A stretch of 36,480 nt of DNA from CAZOHN01 sp964579325. Lineage in GTDB: Bacteria > Pseudomonadota > Alphaproteobacteria > Rhodobacterales > Rhodobacteraceae. Below, piece after piece: positions 7,808-17,000 of the stretch; position 1 is the stretch's first letter, and the number at the start of each line of letters is the position of its first letter. The DNA lies in contig CAZOHN010000012.1 in NCBI GenBank assembly GCA_964579325.1, positions 1-36,480 on the forward strand, in the 5' to 3' direction. The notes under the pieces were generated by a model, which was not told where the DNA came from, searched no databases, and worked only from the letters and a program-made list of their open reading frames with translations. The position numbers were made by a program, and so were the translations under genes.

Positions 7808-8788
7808 TCAGGGTGTTGTCGGGCCGGGATGGCCGGCGAGGAAGGCGTCGAGTTCCGCCGTCGTCGGCATCGCAGGGGCGCAGCCGACGCGCGCCACGAC
7901 CATCGCCGCGGCGGCCGAGCCGCGCAGGACGGCCTCGCGCATCGGGCGGCCCGCCGCAACGGCGGCGAGGAATGCGCCGAGGAAGCTGTCGCCAGCGCCG
8001 GTGGGTTTCAGGGCAGCGGTCGGATAGATTCCGGTGGCGAATTCGCCTTCCGGGGTGATCGTGACGGCGCCCTTTTCGCCCATCTTGTAGACGGCGACGG
8101 CTGCGCCGCCAGCGACGAGGGCGCGGGCGGTGTCGAGGCCGCGCGCCGGGTCGCCCGCCATGAAGCCGAACTCCACGTCGTTGCCGACGATGATGTCGCA
8201 GAGCGCCCCGGCGCGGCGGTAGGTGTCCGACGCGACCTCCGCCGAGGGCCAGGAATAGGGGCGGTAGTCGATGTCGAAGACGAGCGGCAGGCCCGCAGCG
8301 CGGGCGAGGTCGAAGGCGCGGAAGGCAGCCGCGCGGGAGGGTTCGGCGGCAAGCACGGTGCCAGTGGTGACGAGGGCCGAGAAGGCCGCGTAGTCGACCG
8401 CCTCGACGTCCTCTTTCGCCATCGCGAAGTCGGCAGCGTTGTTGCGGTAGATGACGGACTGGCAGTTTTCGAGGCGGGTCTCGACCACGGCCAGCGAGTT
8501 GCGCGGCTCGCCCGCCACCGGGCGGACATGGCTGCGGTCGATGCCGTAGCGGTCGAGTTCGTTCAGGCAGAAGCGGCCCACGGCATCGTCGGAGACGCGG
8601 GTGAGGAGCGCGGCGGGGCAGCCCAGACGTGCAAGCGCGACGGCGATGTTGGCCGAGGAGCCGCCGAGGGCCGAGGTGAAGCGCGTCGCCTCCTCGATAC
8701 GCGTGCCGGGGGGGTCGGCGTAGAAGTCCATCCCGGCGCGACCGATGACAAGGAATGGGCGCGAGGCGAGGCGGGCGAGATCAGCCAT
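7808..8788 (-). CDS. iolC: 5-dehydro-2-deoxygluconokinase (PfkB family)
   Basis: 326-aa sugar kinase that phosphorylates 2-deoxy-5-keto-gluconate at C6. PfkB hallmarks are GGSSANIAVALARLG near residues 42-56, and the C-terminal signature KPTGAGDSFLGAFLAAV near residues 260-275, whose Asp in AGD is the catalytic base. The IolC-like N-terminus FLVIGRAGMDFYADPPG supports the specific call over fructokinase or ribokinase. The start at 8788 (MADLARLAS) follows AGGGACA. First gene of the iolC-iolB-iolJ operon; a promoter with a LacI-type operator lies 60-90 bp upstream, in the region shared with the divergent regulator gene. Confidence 0.93.
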   Translation of the reverse strand: MADLARLASRPFLVIGRAGMDFYADPPGTRIEEATRFTSALGGSSANIAVALARLGCPAALLTRVSDDAVGRFCLNELDRYGIDRSHVRPVAGEPRNSLAVVETRLENCQSVIYRNNAADFAMAKEDVEAVDYAAFSALVTTGTVLAAEPSRAAAFRAFDLARAAGLPLVFDIDYRPYSWPSAEVASDTYRRAGALCDIIVGNDVEFGFMAGDPARGLDTARALVAGGAAVAVYKMGEKGAVTITPEGEFATGIYPTAALKPTGAGDSFLGAFLAAVAAGRPMREAVLRGSAAAAMVVARVGCAPAMPTTAELDAFLAGHPGPTTP

Positions 8789-8847
8789 CCGATTTGTCCC
8801 TGTCCGACATGGCCGTCCCCTTCCGCTGCAAACCGCCCATCGCGCGC

Positions 8848-8875
8848 AGGATAGTGCGTATGAAACCGGTTGCAA
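8848..8875 (-). promoter_or_regulatory. Candidate iolC promoter overlapped by a LacI-type operator
   Basis: On the minus strand TTGCAA (8875-8870), a 16-bp spacer and TATCCT (8853-8848) form a plausible -35/-10 pair about 60 bp upstream of iolC. The operator ATGAAACCGGTTGCAA at 8860-8875 covers the -35 box and most of the spacer, so bound repressor would exclude RNA polymerase. The central TGAAACCGGTTGCA is palindromic except for one base pair, with the CCGG core usual for LacI/GalR operators. The regulator gene starts 76 bp to the right and may be autoregulated from the same site. Confidence 0.65.
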
Positions 8876-8950
8876 ACCCGGACTGCGCAAGGCTGGACTT
8901 CGTACGGCCCCGCGCACAGACTGAAGAACAGGGCTGGCGTGGGGTGAGGC

Positions 8951-9967
8951 GTGGTGCGCGTGACGTTGAAGGAGGTGGCGGCGCGGGCGGGGGTGTCACG
9001 TTCAGCCGTATCCCGGACGTTCACCGAGGGCGCCTCGATCTCGGCCGCGATGCGGCGGAAGGTCGAGAAGGCGGCGAAGGAGCTTGGCTACAGCCCCAAT
9101 GCGCTCGCCTCGTCGCTGACCACCGGGCGGACCAGGCTGATCGGGCTGGTGTCGAACAACTTCCGCAACCCCGTGTTCCTCGAGATATTCGACCTCTTTA
9201 CGCGCGGTCTTCAGGACCGGGGGCTGCGCCCCCTGCTGGTGAACCTCTCGGACGAGACCGATCCCGAACATTCGCTGCGGATGCTCCGCCAGTACTCGGT
9301 CGATGGGGTCGTGCTGGCATCCTCGACCCTGCCGCCGGCCTTCGCGCGGGCCTTCCGCGATGCGGGGCTGCCTATCGTGCATGCCTTCGGGCGGCTCTCG
9401 GGGTCGCCACAGGTTCATGTCGTCGGCATCGACAACGTCGAGGCCGGGCGGATCGCGGCACGGACACTGGTGGCGCGGGGCTACCGCCGTGTGGCCTTTC
9501 TCGGCGGGCCCGAAGGGGCGACGACGACGCAGGACCGGCTGGAGGGATTCCGCGCCGAGCTTGCGGGCTGCGCCGGAGTCGCCGTGGAGCACCATTTCGC
9601 AGAGAGCTATTCGTTCGGGGCCGGACGGGCCGCGATGCGGGGGCTCCTCGCGGCGGGACCGCCGGCGGAGGCCTATTTCTGCGGCGACGACGTGCTGTCG
9701 ATCGGCGCGATCAGCGCACTGCGCGAGGCAGGGCTGGAGGTGCCGGGCGACGTCGGCATCCTCGGGCTGAACGACATGGCGATCGCCGGGTGGGAGATCA
9801 TCGATCTGACGACGATCCGCCAGCCCATCGCCGAGATCGTGCAATCGGCCGTCGAGCTTGTCGTGGCGACACTGGACGACCGCGACCGCCATGTGGAGGC
9901 GCGGCTCTTCCCCTGCGAGATTGTCGAGCGCGGGACCCTGCGCCCGCTGTCCGGTGGTGCGCCCTAG
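8951..9967 (+). CDS. LacI-family transcriptional regulator of the inositol locus
   Basis: 338 aa, GTG start. The N-terminal helix-turn-helix reads VTLKEVAARAGVSRSAVSRTF (given here as VTLKEVAARAGVS plus RSAVSRTF, residues 4-24) and is followed by the hinge helix YSPNALASSL and a periplasmic-binding-like effector domain (IGLVSNNFRNPVF, then GVVLASSTLPP, ending FPCEIVERGTLRP). LacI proteins bind palindromes with a CG centre; two such 16-bp sites lie in front of the iolC operon and of the Gfo/Idh operon at 13158. Many alphaproteobacterial iol genes are controlled by an RpiR-type IolR instead, so a LacI regulator here is a variant arrangement. The effector is not known. The stop overlaps the convergent gene's stop by 4 bp. 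Confidence 0.92.
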   Translation: MVRVTLKEVAARAGVSRSAVSRTFTEGASISAAMRRKVEKAAKELGYSPNALASSLTTGRTRLIGLVSNNFRNPVFLEIFDLFTRGLQDRGLRPLLVNLSDETDPEHSLRMLRQYSVDGVVLASSTLPPAFARAFRDAGLPIVHAFGRLSGSPQVHVVGIDNVEAGRIAARTLVARGYRRVAFLGGPEGATTTQDRLEGFRAELAGCAGVAVEHHFAESYSFGAGRAAMRGLLAAGPPAEAYFCGDDVLSIGAISALREAGLEVPGDVGILGLNDMAIAGWEIIDLTTIRQPIAEIVQSAVELVVATLDDRDRHVEARLFPCEIVERGTLRPLSGGAP

Positions 9968-11121
9968 CGGAACATCGGCGGCCGCGCGTCGGTCCAGCGG
10001 CCCTCGGCCCTGCCGCTTTCGGCCACGGCGAAGACCGCCGCCATCGACCGCACGCCGTCCTCGGCACGAGGGAAGAGATCGGCCTCGGGCGCGAGCGGCC
10101 TGCCCGCCGCGCGCGCCTCGATGGCGTCCGCAAGGTCGCGATAGATGTTGGCGAAAGCGAGCGGCATCCCCTCGGCGTGACCGATGGTGACGCGGCTGGA
10201 GCGGTCGGCCTCGGGGCTCAGGCCCGCCTCGCCGCGCTCGATCACCTGCAACCGCTGGCCAAGCGGCATCCAGTAAAGCTGGTTCGGCTGCTCCTGCGCC
10301 CAGCGCAGCCCGCCCTTCTCGCCAAAGACCTGAAGCGTCAGCCCGTGCTGCCGCCCGATGGCGACGGACGAGGTCCAGAGCCGCCCGACCGCACCGCCGT
10401 CGAACCGCAGGTTCACCATCGCGTCGTCTTCCAGAACGCGACTTTCGATGCACGAGACAGTGTCGGCCGAGAGCCGTTCCGCCTGCTGGCCGATCACGAA
10501 GCTGGCCATGTGCAGCGCGTGGATGCCGCAATCTGCGAACTGCGCCGAGACGCCCGCCTGCGCGGGGTCGTAGCGCCAGCGGACGCGGGGGTTGTCGGCA
10601 TCGGCGGCGTCGGCGTGGTGACCGTGCGCGAATTCTGCCACCACCATCCGGATGCGCCCCAGATCGCCCCGCGCCACCATCGCGCGCATGTGGCGGACAA
10701 GGCTGTAGCCTGTGTAGCCATAGTTCACCGCGCAGATGCGCCCCGAAGATCGGGACAGCCGCACGATCTCCTCGCCTTGCTCAACTGTCATTGTCATGGG
10801 CTTTTCGCACAGGACGTGGAAGCCTGCGTCGAGAAACGCCCGGGTGATCTCGAAATGCGTGGCGTTCGGCGTGGCGACGGTCACGAGGTCGACACGGTCC
10901 GGGCGACCCCGCTCACCCTCCAGCATCTCGCGCCAGTCGCCATAGGCACGGCCAGCCGCAAGGCCAAGGCGTCGGCCGAAGTCGCGACCGGCCTCGGGGC
11001 GGTGGTCGAGCGCTCCGGCGACGAAGTCGAACCGGCCATCGAGACCCGCGCCAAGACGGTGCGCGGGACCAATCTGGCTTCCCTCGCCGCCGCCGATCAA
11101 TCCCCAGGACAGTTTCGGCAT
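9964..11121 (-). CDS. Gfo/Idh/MocA-family NAD(P)-dependent oxidoreductase (first)
   Basis: 385 aa. The Rossmann fold starts at once (KLSWGLIGGGEGSQIGPAH, residues 3-21), and the family's catalytic EKP motif is in FHVLCEKPMTMT. The second domain contains HGHHADAADADNPRVRWR and the active-site like segment FADCGIHALHMASFV with the conserved Asp-x-x-x-His. Family members oxidise inositols, inososes or other cyclic polyols and sugars with NAD(P). The locus suggests an inositol or inositol-isomer substrate, but sequence alone cannot separate myo-inositol 2-dehydrogenase from related activities. Start at 11121 follows GAAAGGGACGACG. It is the last gene of a three-gene operon, 13 bp after the TIM-barrel gene. 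Confidence 0.88.
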   Translation of the reverse strand: MPKLSWGLIGGGEGSQIGPAHRLGAGLDGRFDFVAGALDHRPEAGRDFGRRLGLAAGRAYGDWREMLEGERGRPDRVDLVTVATPNATHFEITRAFLDAGFHVLCEKPMTMTVEQGEEIVRLSRSSGRICAVNYGYTGYSLVRHMRAMVARGDLGRIRMVVAEFAHGHHADAADADNPRVRWRYDPAQAGVSAQFADCGIHALHMASFVIGQQAERLSADTVSCIESRVLEDDAMVNLRFDGGAVGRLWTSSVAIGRQHGLTLQVFGEKGGLRWAQEQPNQLYWMPLGQRLQVIERGEAGLSPEADRSSRVTIGHAEGMPLAFANIYRDLADAIEARAAGRPLAPEADLFPRAEDGVRSMAAVFAVAESGRAEGRWTDARPPMFR

Positions 11122-11134
11122 CGTCGTCCCTTTC

Positions 11135-12028
11135 CTACTCGAACCCGATGGAGCGCAGATAGTCGCGGTTGGCGCGGGCATCGTCGATCGGCGACACGTC
11201 GAGTGTCGGGTCACAGTCCTGCTCGACGGTGCACCAGCCCTCGAAACCCGCTTCGAGAAGGATCTGCCGGACCGCCGGGAAATCGACATCGCCCCGGCCG
11301 AGGTTGCAGAAGATGCCCTGCCCGCAGGCGTCATAGAACCCGGTGCGGTTGGCGATGGCGCTGGCCTTCACGGCCGGGTCGATATCCTTGAAGTGCATGT
11401 AGGAGATGCGGCCGATGTGGCGGCGCATGAAAGCCACCGGGTCGAAACCCGCATAGGAGTGGTGGCCGGTGTCGAAGCAGACCTTAAGCGTCTCCTCCGG
11501 CACCTCGTCGAGAAGCCGTTCCAGTTCCGGCTCGAAGTCGATGAAGCCCGCAGCATGAGCATGAATGCCGACGGTCAGGCCATACTCCTCGGCCCCCATC
11601 CGCGCGATGGTGGCGATCCGGTCGCGGAAGGCGGACCACTCGGCGGCGTCCATCTGCTCGGCCTCGGCGGCGCGGCCGGCCGTAGGCGCACGGCGGGGCG
11701 AAATGGAGTCGATCAGGACAAGGTGCTGCGCGCCATGTGCCACGAGCGCCCGGCAGGTGCGGACCGCGCCGTCCATCACATCATCCCATGCGGTGGGATC
11801 GTGGAAGGGCCGGAATACCACACCGCCGATGAGAGTGAGGCCGAATTCGGCCAGTGCTTCGGCCAGCACGGCGGGGTCCTCGGGCATGAAGCCCACCGGG
11901 CCAAGCTCGATGCCCCGATAGCCCGCGGCGGCGCAGTCGGCGAGGACCGACCGCCAGGGCGGGTTGCGCGGGTCGCCCGCGAATTCGACCCCCCAGGAAC
12001 AGGGAGCGTTGCCGATGCGGATGGTCAT
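11135..12028 (-). CDS. IolE/IolI-like TIM-barrel protein (inosose dehydratase or isomerase type)
   Basis: 297-aa xylose-isomerase-like TIM barrel. It begins IRIGNAPCSWGVEFAGDP, close to the N-terminal pattern of inosose dehydratase relatives. Metal-site candidates follow in the right order: GIHAHAAGFIDFEPELE, CFDTGHHSYAG (Asp and His), SYMHFKDIDP (His) and WCTVEQDCDP (Glu) near the C-terminus, which is a complete set for this fold. The probable role is dehydration of scyllo-inosose (IolE) or inosose isomerisation (IolI); I cannot decide between them. ATG at 12028 follows GAGGGACCCATCAA and begins 14 bp after the upstream dehydrogenase stop. Confidence 0.85.
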   Translation of the reverse strand: MTIRIGNAPCSWGVEFAGDPRNPPWRSVLADCAAAGYRGIELGPVGFMPEDPAVLAEALAEFGLTLIGGVVFRPFHDPTAWDDVMDGAVRTCRALVAHGAQHLVLIDSISPRRAPTAGRAAEAEQMDAAEWSAFRDRIATIARMGAEEYGLTVGIHAHAAGFIDFEPELERLLDEVPEETLKVCFDTGHHSYAGFDPVAFMRRHIGRISYMHFKDIDPAVKASAIANRTGFYDACGQGIFCNLGRGDVDFPAVRQILLEAGFEGWCTVEQDCDPTLDVSPIDDARANRDYLRSIGFE

Positions 12029-12042
12029 TTGATGGGTCCCTC

Positions 12043-13158
12043 TCACTCCCGCGCGACGGCGTGCCAACGGCCATCAGCCGCCGCCCGGAACGCGGTCTCG
12101 ATCACCTCGGCAACCGCAAGCCCGTCGCGGAATGTCGGCCAGACCGGCTGGCCCGTCTCGATCGCCTTCAGGAAGTCGCGCGCCTCGATGATGATCTGGT
12201 CCTGATAGCCGGTGCCATGCCCCGGCCCCTGACAGAAGGCGGCATAGTCGGGATGTTCGGGGCCGGTCAGGATGCGGGTGAAACCGCGCGTCGCCTCAAG
12301 GCCCTCCATGCGGTAGAGCCAGACCGAGTTCTGGTCCTCCTGGTCGAAGCGGACCGCGCCCTTCGTCCCGTTGATCTCGTAGGCATAGCCCATCTTGCGG
12401 CCCGTGGCGGTGCGGCTGACGTAGAGGTGCCCCATCGCGCCCGAGGCGAAGCGGAGCATCATCTGGGCGTGGTCGTCGTTATCCACGGCTACCGGGCCGG
12501 AAGGGCCGGGCCGGGTGGCGTAGACCGTCTCGATCCGGGCGGAAAGCTCGGCCACCGGCCCCATCAGCGCCAGCATGCAGTTGATCGGGTGGGGGGCGAG
12601 GTCGCCCATGCAGCCATTCGCGCGGCCCGTCGTCCGCCAGGTCGCGGGAAGCGACGGATCGGCCAGGAAATCCTCGGTGTGCTCGCCCCGGAACCATGTC
12701 ACATCGCCGATGGCGCCCTCGGCCAGAAGCCGGCGCACGAACTGGGTGGCGGGGGTGCGGACGTAGTTGAAGCCGATCATGTTCGCCACGGCGGCGGCTT
12801 CCGCTGCAGCCGTCATCGCGCGGGCATCGTCGAGCGAGGCGCCGAGCGGCTTTTCGCAGAAGACCGGCTTGCCGGCCGCGAAGGCGGCCTCGGCAATGGC
12901 GCGGTGGGTGGACTGGGGCGAGGCAATGACGATGGCCTCGACCGCCGGGTCACCCACAAGCGCGCGCCAGTCGTGCGTGGCGCGGCGGAAACCGTAGGCG
13001 CGGCGGTAGCGTTCGGCGCTTTCGGGCGAGGTGGCGCAAACCATCTCCAGACGCGGGCGCAGTGTGGTCTCGAAGACCGCGCCCACGGCCGACATGGCGA
13101 CGGCATGCGCCTTGCCCATGTAGCCGCCGCCGACGATCCCGAGTCCGATGTCGCCCAA
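12043..13158 (-). CDS. Gfo/Idh/MocA-family oxidoreductase (second), TTG start
   Basis: 371 aa. Proposed start is TTG at 13158, giving MGDIGLGIVGGGYMGKAHA with the dinucleotide-binding glycines intact; GAGGT lies at the correct distance. An in-frame GTG at 13170 has no ribosome site, and the first ATG (within GGGYMGK) would cut the Rossmann motif. EKP is present (VFCEKPLGAS), followed by NYVRTPATQFVRRLL and the second-domain segment CMGDLAPHPINCMLALMG with the conserved Asp/His. First gene of the operon with the IolE-like barrel and the other Gfo/Idh enzyme, so two dehydrogenases of the family are co-expressed. The operator at 13181-13196 lies directly upstream. Confidence 0.87.
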   Translation of the reverse strand: MGDIGLGIVGGGYMGKAHAVAMSAVGAVFETTLRPRLEMVCATSPESAERYRRAYGFRRATHDWRALVGDPAVEAIVIASPQSTHRAIAEAAFAAGKPVFCEKPLGASLDDARAMTAAAEAAAVANMIGFNYVRTPATQFVRRLLAEGAIGDVTWFRGEHTEDFLADPSLPATWRTTGRANGCMGDLAPHPINCMLALMGPVAELSARIETVYATRPGPSGPVAVDNDDHAQMMLRFASGAMGHLYVSRTATGRKMGYAYEINGTKGAVRFDQEDQNSVWLYRMEGLEATRGFTRILTGPEHPDYAAFCQGPGHGTGYQDQIIIEARDFLKAIETGQPVWPTFRDGLAVAEVIETAFRAAADGRWHAVARE

Positions 13159-13180
13159 GACCGACCTCACGCGAAGGGGT

Positions 13181-13196
13181 TTGCAATCGGTTGCAA
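13181..13196 (-). promoter_or_regulatory. LacI-type operator ahead of the Gfo/Idh operon
   Basis: TTGCAATCGGTTGCAA has perfect TTGCAA arms around a 4-bp TCGG centre. It matches the iolC operator at 13 of 16 positions, all differences being in the left half and centre. It lies 23-38 bp upstream of the TTG start and directly follows the -10 box of a candidate promoter, so it would cover the transcription start. The second copy, 4.3 kb from the first, is the main evidence that one LacI regulator controls both operons. Confidence 0.7.
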
Positions 13197-13225
13197 GCAA
13201 TAGCGCTGGAGCGGGCGGCACGCAA
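13197..13225 (-). promoter_or_regulatory. Candidate promoter of the Gfo/Idh operon
   Basis: On the minus strand TTGCGT (13225-13220), a 17-bp spacer and TATTGC (13202-13197) are placed so that transcription would begin near 13190, inside the operator, giving a leader of roughly 30 nt to the TTG start at 13158. Box matches are moderate (4 of 6 each); the spacing and the adjacent operator make it credible. Confidence 0.5.
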
Positions 13226-13274
13226 GCTGCGGCATCGCCTGCGGCGGGGTGCGCCCGAAATGAGCTCAGCCGCG

Positions 13275-13979
13275 TCAGGGGGTGTCGCCGGCCCTGTTGG
13301 AAAGGCCGAAGGTCGCCACGATCACCGCCTTCTTGCTCAGGACGTGATCGCGCAGGAGCGTGGCCAGCGCCGCCCCGTCGCGGGCATGGATCAGCGCGAT
13401 CATCCGCTCGTGATCGGCCATCGCCCCTTCCCATTGCTCGGGCGTCTTGTGCGCGGCATAGCGGGCGCGCTGCACCCGGCCGGAGAGATTGGCGTAGATG
13501 CCCGCGAGCGTCGCGTTGCGGGCCGCCGCGATGATGGCGTCGTGGATCTGGCGGTTCAGGTCGAAGTAGGCCGCGACGTCGCCCTGGCGGTAGGCCTCGG
13601 CCATCCGGTCGTGCAGGGCCGTGATCGCGGAAACCTCGGCCTCCGTGATCTTGCGGCACGCCAGTTCCCCGCCGGTCGCTTCCAGCCCCGAGATCACCTC
13701 GAGCATCTCGTCGATCTCGGCTTCCGAGATGCTGGCGACCCTCGCACCCCGGTTGGGCAAGAGGTCGAGAAGGCCCTCGGTCGCGAGGATCTTGATCGCC
13801 TCCCGCAACGGCGTGCGCGAGATGCGGAAGCGTTCGGCCAGTTCGACCTCGTTCAGCCGCTGCTGCGGCTTCAGCTCGCCCGACTGGATCAGCGCGCGCA
13901 GGGCACGGGCCACCTCATCATGCAGGTAGTTGCGGCTGATCCTGAAGATGCTGTCCGTTTTTGCTGCGGTCTCGGTCAT
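13275..13979 (-). CDS. GntR-family transcriptional regulator, FCD (FadR) subfamily
   Basis: 234 aa. The N-terminal winged helix is clear (LRALIQSGELKPQQRLNE, then LAERFRISRTPLREAI with the recognition helix, up to NRGARVA at about residue 80). A helical FCD effector domain follows, with metal-binding-type residues in NRQIHDAIIAAARN (Asp/His) and MADHERMIALIHARD (His) and a later His in LRDHVLSKKA. FCD regulators usually respond to carboxylic acids, fitting the neighbouring hydroxyacid dehydrogenase and TRAP transporter. It lies 33 bp downstream of the dehydrogenase, in its operon, and probably binds the palindrome at 17091-17107. ATG at 13979 has AGGAC upstream. Confidence 0.92.
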   Translation of the reverse strand: MTETAAKTDSIFRISRNYLHDEVARALRALIQSGELKPQQRLNEVELAERFRISRTPLREAIKILATEGLLDLLPNRGARVASISEAEIDEMLEVISGLEATGGELACRKITEAEVSAITALHDRMAEAYRQGDVAAYFDLNRQIHDAIIAAARNATLAGIYANLSGRVQRARYAAHKTPEQWEGAMADHERMIALIHARDGAALATLLRDHVLSKKAVIVATFGLSNRAGDTP

Positions 13980-14012
13980 CTGCGGTCCTGCTCGTTGCCC
14001 AGCCTGTCCGGA

Positions 14013-17000
14013 CTAGGGCTGCTCTTTCGGCGTGGATACACCATCCCGGCGCTCCGCGACACCACGTCCCGGTGCTCCGCGCAGGGCCTCGGCCAGCACG
14101 CGCACGACGTGGACAGCAGGCCGGCCCGCGCCGTCCGCAATCTGCTTGCGGCAGCTCGTGCCGTCGGCGACCACAAGATCGCCGGGGGCGGCGGCGCGGA
14201 CCGCAGGCAATAGCGACAGCTCTCCCATCGCGCGACTGACCTCGATCGTCTCGGCCTGGTGGCCAAATGCCCCCGCCATGCCGCAACAGGCGCTGTCGAT
14301 GGTGCGAACGGTCAGGCCGGGGACGCGGGAGAGGATCGACTGCACCGGCGCAAAGGCGCCAAGCGCCTTCTGGTGGCAATGTCCGTGGACATGGGCGATC
14401 CGCGGCCCGAGGTCGGCAAGCGGCAGGTCGATGGCGCCAGCGTCGAGATCCGCCGCAAGCACCTCCTCGACGAGGAACGTGGCCCGCCCAAGCCGCGCGG
14501 CGGCGTCACCAAGGCCGAGCGATTGCAACTCGTCGCGGAAGGTCAGCAGGCACGATGGCTCCAGCCCCACGATGCGCGCGCCCCGGTCGACAAGTGGAAG
14601 GAGTGCATCGAGCGCGCGCCGTGCCTCGGCGCGGGCCTGGTCGACCTGACCCGCCGCAAGGAAGGTGCGGCCGCAGCACAACGGCCGACCCGGCGCGGGG
14701 GCGCGGTGCAGCCGGTATCCGGCGGCGCGCAGCACGATCTCGGCGGCTGAAAGGTTCTCGGGCTCGAAGTAGCGGTTGAAGGTATCGCCGAACAGGACGA
14801 GGTCGCGCCCGTCGCCCATGACCTCGCGGGGGCTGGCGACCGCGCCGGTCTCTACCCAGGGCCTTTGCCACCGGGGCAATGCGCGCCCCGCGGCCAGCCC
14901 CAGCAGCCGCTCCGACAGCGGGGCCAACCCCGGAACGCGGTCGCGCAGGTTCATCAGGCCCCGCAGCCGCGCGGCCATCGGCGCATAGCGCGGCAGCCAC
15001 GCCACCAGCCGCTCGCGCAGCGGCAGTCCGTGGCGGGCGTGGTAGTGGTGCAGAAACTCGGTCTTCATCCGCGCCATGTCGACGCCGGTCGGGCATTCGT
15101 GGCGGCAGGCCTTGCAGCCGACACACAGCGCCATCGTCTCCTTCATCTCGGGCGAGGTGAAGGCGTCAGGGCCAAGCTGGCCCGAGAGCGCAAGCCGCAG
15201 CGAGTTCGCCCGCCCGCGTGTCAGGTGCGCCTCGTCGCGCGTCGCGCGGTAGCTCGGGCACATGCCGCCACCGACGAGCTTCCGGCATGTGCCGTTGTTG
15301 TTGCACATCTCGACCGCGCCCGCGAAACCGCCCCGACCGTCCCAGTCGAGCGCGGCGGAGCCCGGCAGGGCGGCCGCGTATCCCGGCGCGAATCGCATGA
15401 GGTCGGGGTCGTCCATCCGGTAGGGCCGTACGATCTTGCCGGGATTGAGGCGGCCGGCAGGGTCGAAGGCATCCTTCACCGCCTCGAAGGCCCGCACGAG
15501 CCGCGGCCCGAACATCCGCTCGTGGAACTCCGACCGCGAGATCCCGTCGCCATGCTCGCCGGAGTGCGACCCCTTGAATCGGCGCACGAGGTCGCAGGCC
15601 TCCTCGGCGATGGCGCGCATGGCCAGGCGGCCGCCGGCGTCCTTCATGTTCAGGATCGGCCGGACGTGCAGGCAGCCCACGGAGGCATGGGCATACCAGG
15701 TGCCCCGCGTGCCGTGCCGGGCAAAGAGCGCGGTGATGGCATCGGTGTAGTCGGCGAGATGCTCCAGCGGCACCGCGCAATCCTCGATGAAGCTCACCGG
15801 CTTGGTGTCGCCGGTGGCCGACATCATGATGTTGAGACACGCCTCGCGCACATCCCAGACCTCACGCTGCATGGCGGGGGGGACGATCTCGACCACAGCA
15901 TCGGGAAAGCCATGGTCGGCCATGCACTGATCGAGGCGGCGCAGGTCGTCGCGCAGCGTCGTTTCCTCGGCCCCGGCGAACTCGACCAGCAGCAGGCAGT
16001 TCGGCCGGCCCCGTGTGATCCGCTCCAGCGTGGCGCGGAACATCGGGATATCGGCGCCGAGGGTGAGGACGTTGTTGTCGACCAGTTCCACCGCCGTCGG
16101 CCCCAGCGCGACGAGGTGGCGCGTGGTCTCCATCGCCGCGCGGAAGTCGGGGAAGTGACAGACCCCCATGACCCGGTGCGCGGGAAGCGGAGCCAGCTGC
16201 AGCTCGATCTCGGTCGACAGCGCAAGCGTGCCCTCCGATCCGACGAGGAGTTGGGCGTGGTTCGGCTGCGGCACAAGCAATGCGTCGAGGTTGTAGCCGC
16301 CAACCCGGCGCTGGACCTTGGGAAACCGGCGCGCGATCTCGTCGCTTTCGAATTCGGCAAGTGCGGTCATCTGCCGGGCAAGCGCCGCAGCTTCGGCCGG
16401 GGTGGCGGTAGTCGACATCCGCATGGACGTGCCGTCCGCCGTGATCGCCGAGATCGACAGGACGTTGTCGACCATCTTTCCATAGGCCAGCGAGCGCGCC
16501 CCGCAGGAGTTGTTGCCGGCCATCCCGCCAAGGGTGCAGCGCGACGCCGTCGACGGCTCGACCGGGAAGAACAGCCCCTCGGCCCGGAGCCGCGTGTTGA
16601 GACGCTCGAGCACCATGCCGGGCGCGACGCGGGCGCGGCGTCCCTCCACGTCCAGATCGATCAGGCCGTTGAAATGGCGGCTGAAGTCGAGCACCAGACC
16701 CGGCCCGATGGGCTGGCCGTTCTGCGAGGTGCCGCCCCCGCGCGCGATGACCGGCACCTCGTGCTCGCGCGCGGCGTCGAGTGCTGCGGCGACGTCGTCG
16801 GCATCCTTCGGGAAGGCTACGGCGAGGGGCATGATCTGGTAGATCGAGGCATCGGTGGCATAGCGCCCTCGGGTGAACGGGTCAGCGGCCACGCCGCCCT
16901 GCATCCGCTGCGCGAGCGTCCACGCCAGGGCCTGGCGGCGGGTGGCATCCGCATCCGCTCCGCCGGCGGAGAAGCTTCCCCGCGCGACCCTCTCGGTCCT

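Noticed and set aside
8755..11391. Very long open frame on the plus strand (about 880 codons) across the regulator and Gfo/Idh region
   Set aside because: It is out of frame with the LacI gene and antisense to the dehydrogenase, is Arg/Ala/Gly-rich, and shows no domain. High GC leaves few stops, so such frames are shadows. The same applies to 14865-17102 on the plus strand, opposite the FAD/Fe-S dehydrogenase.
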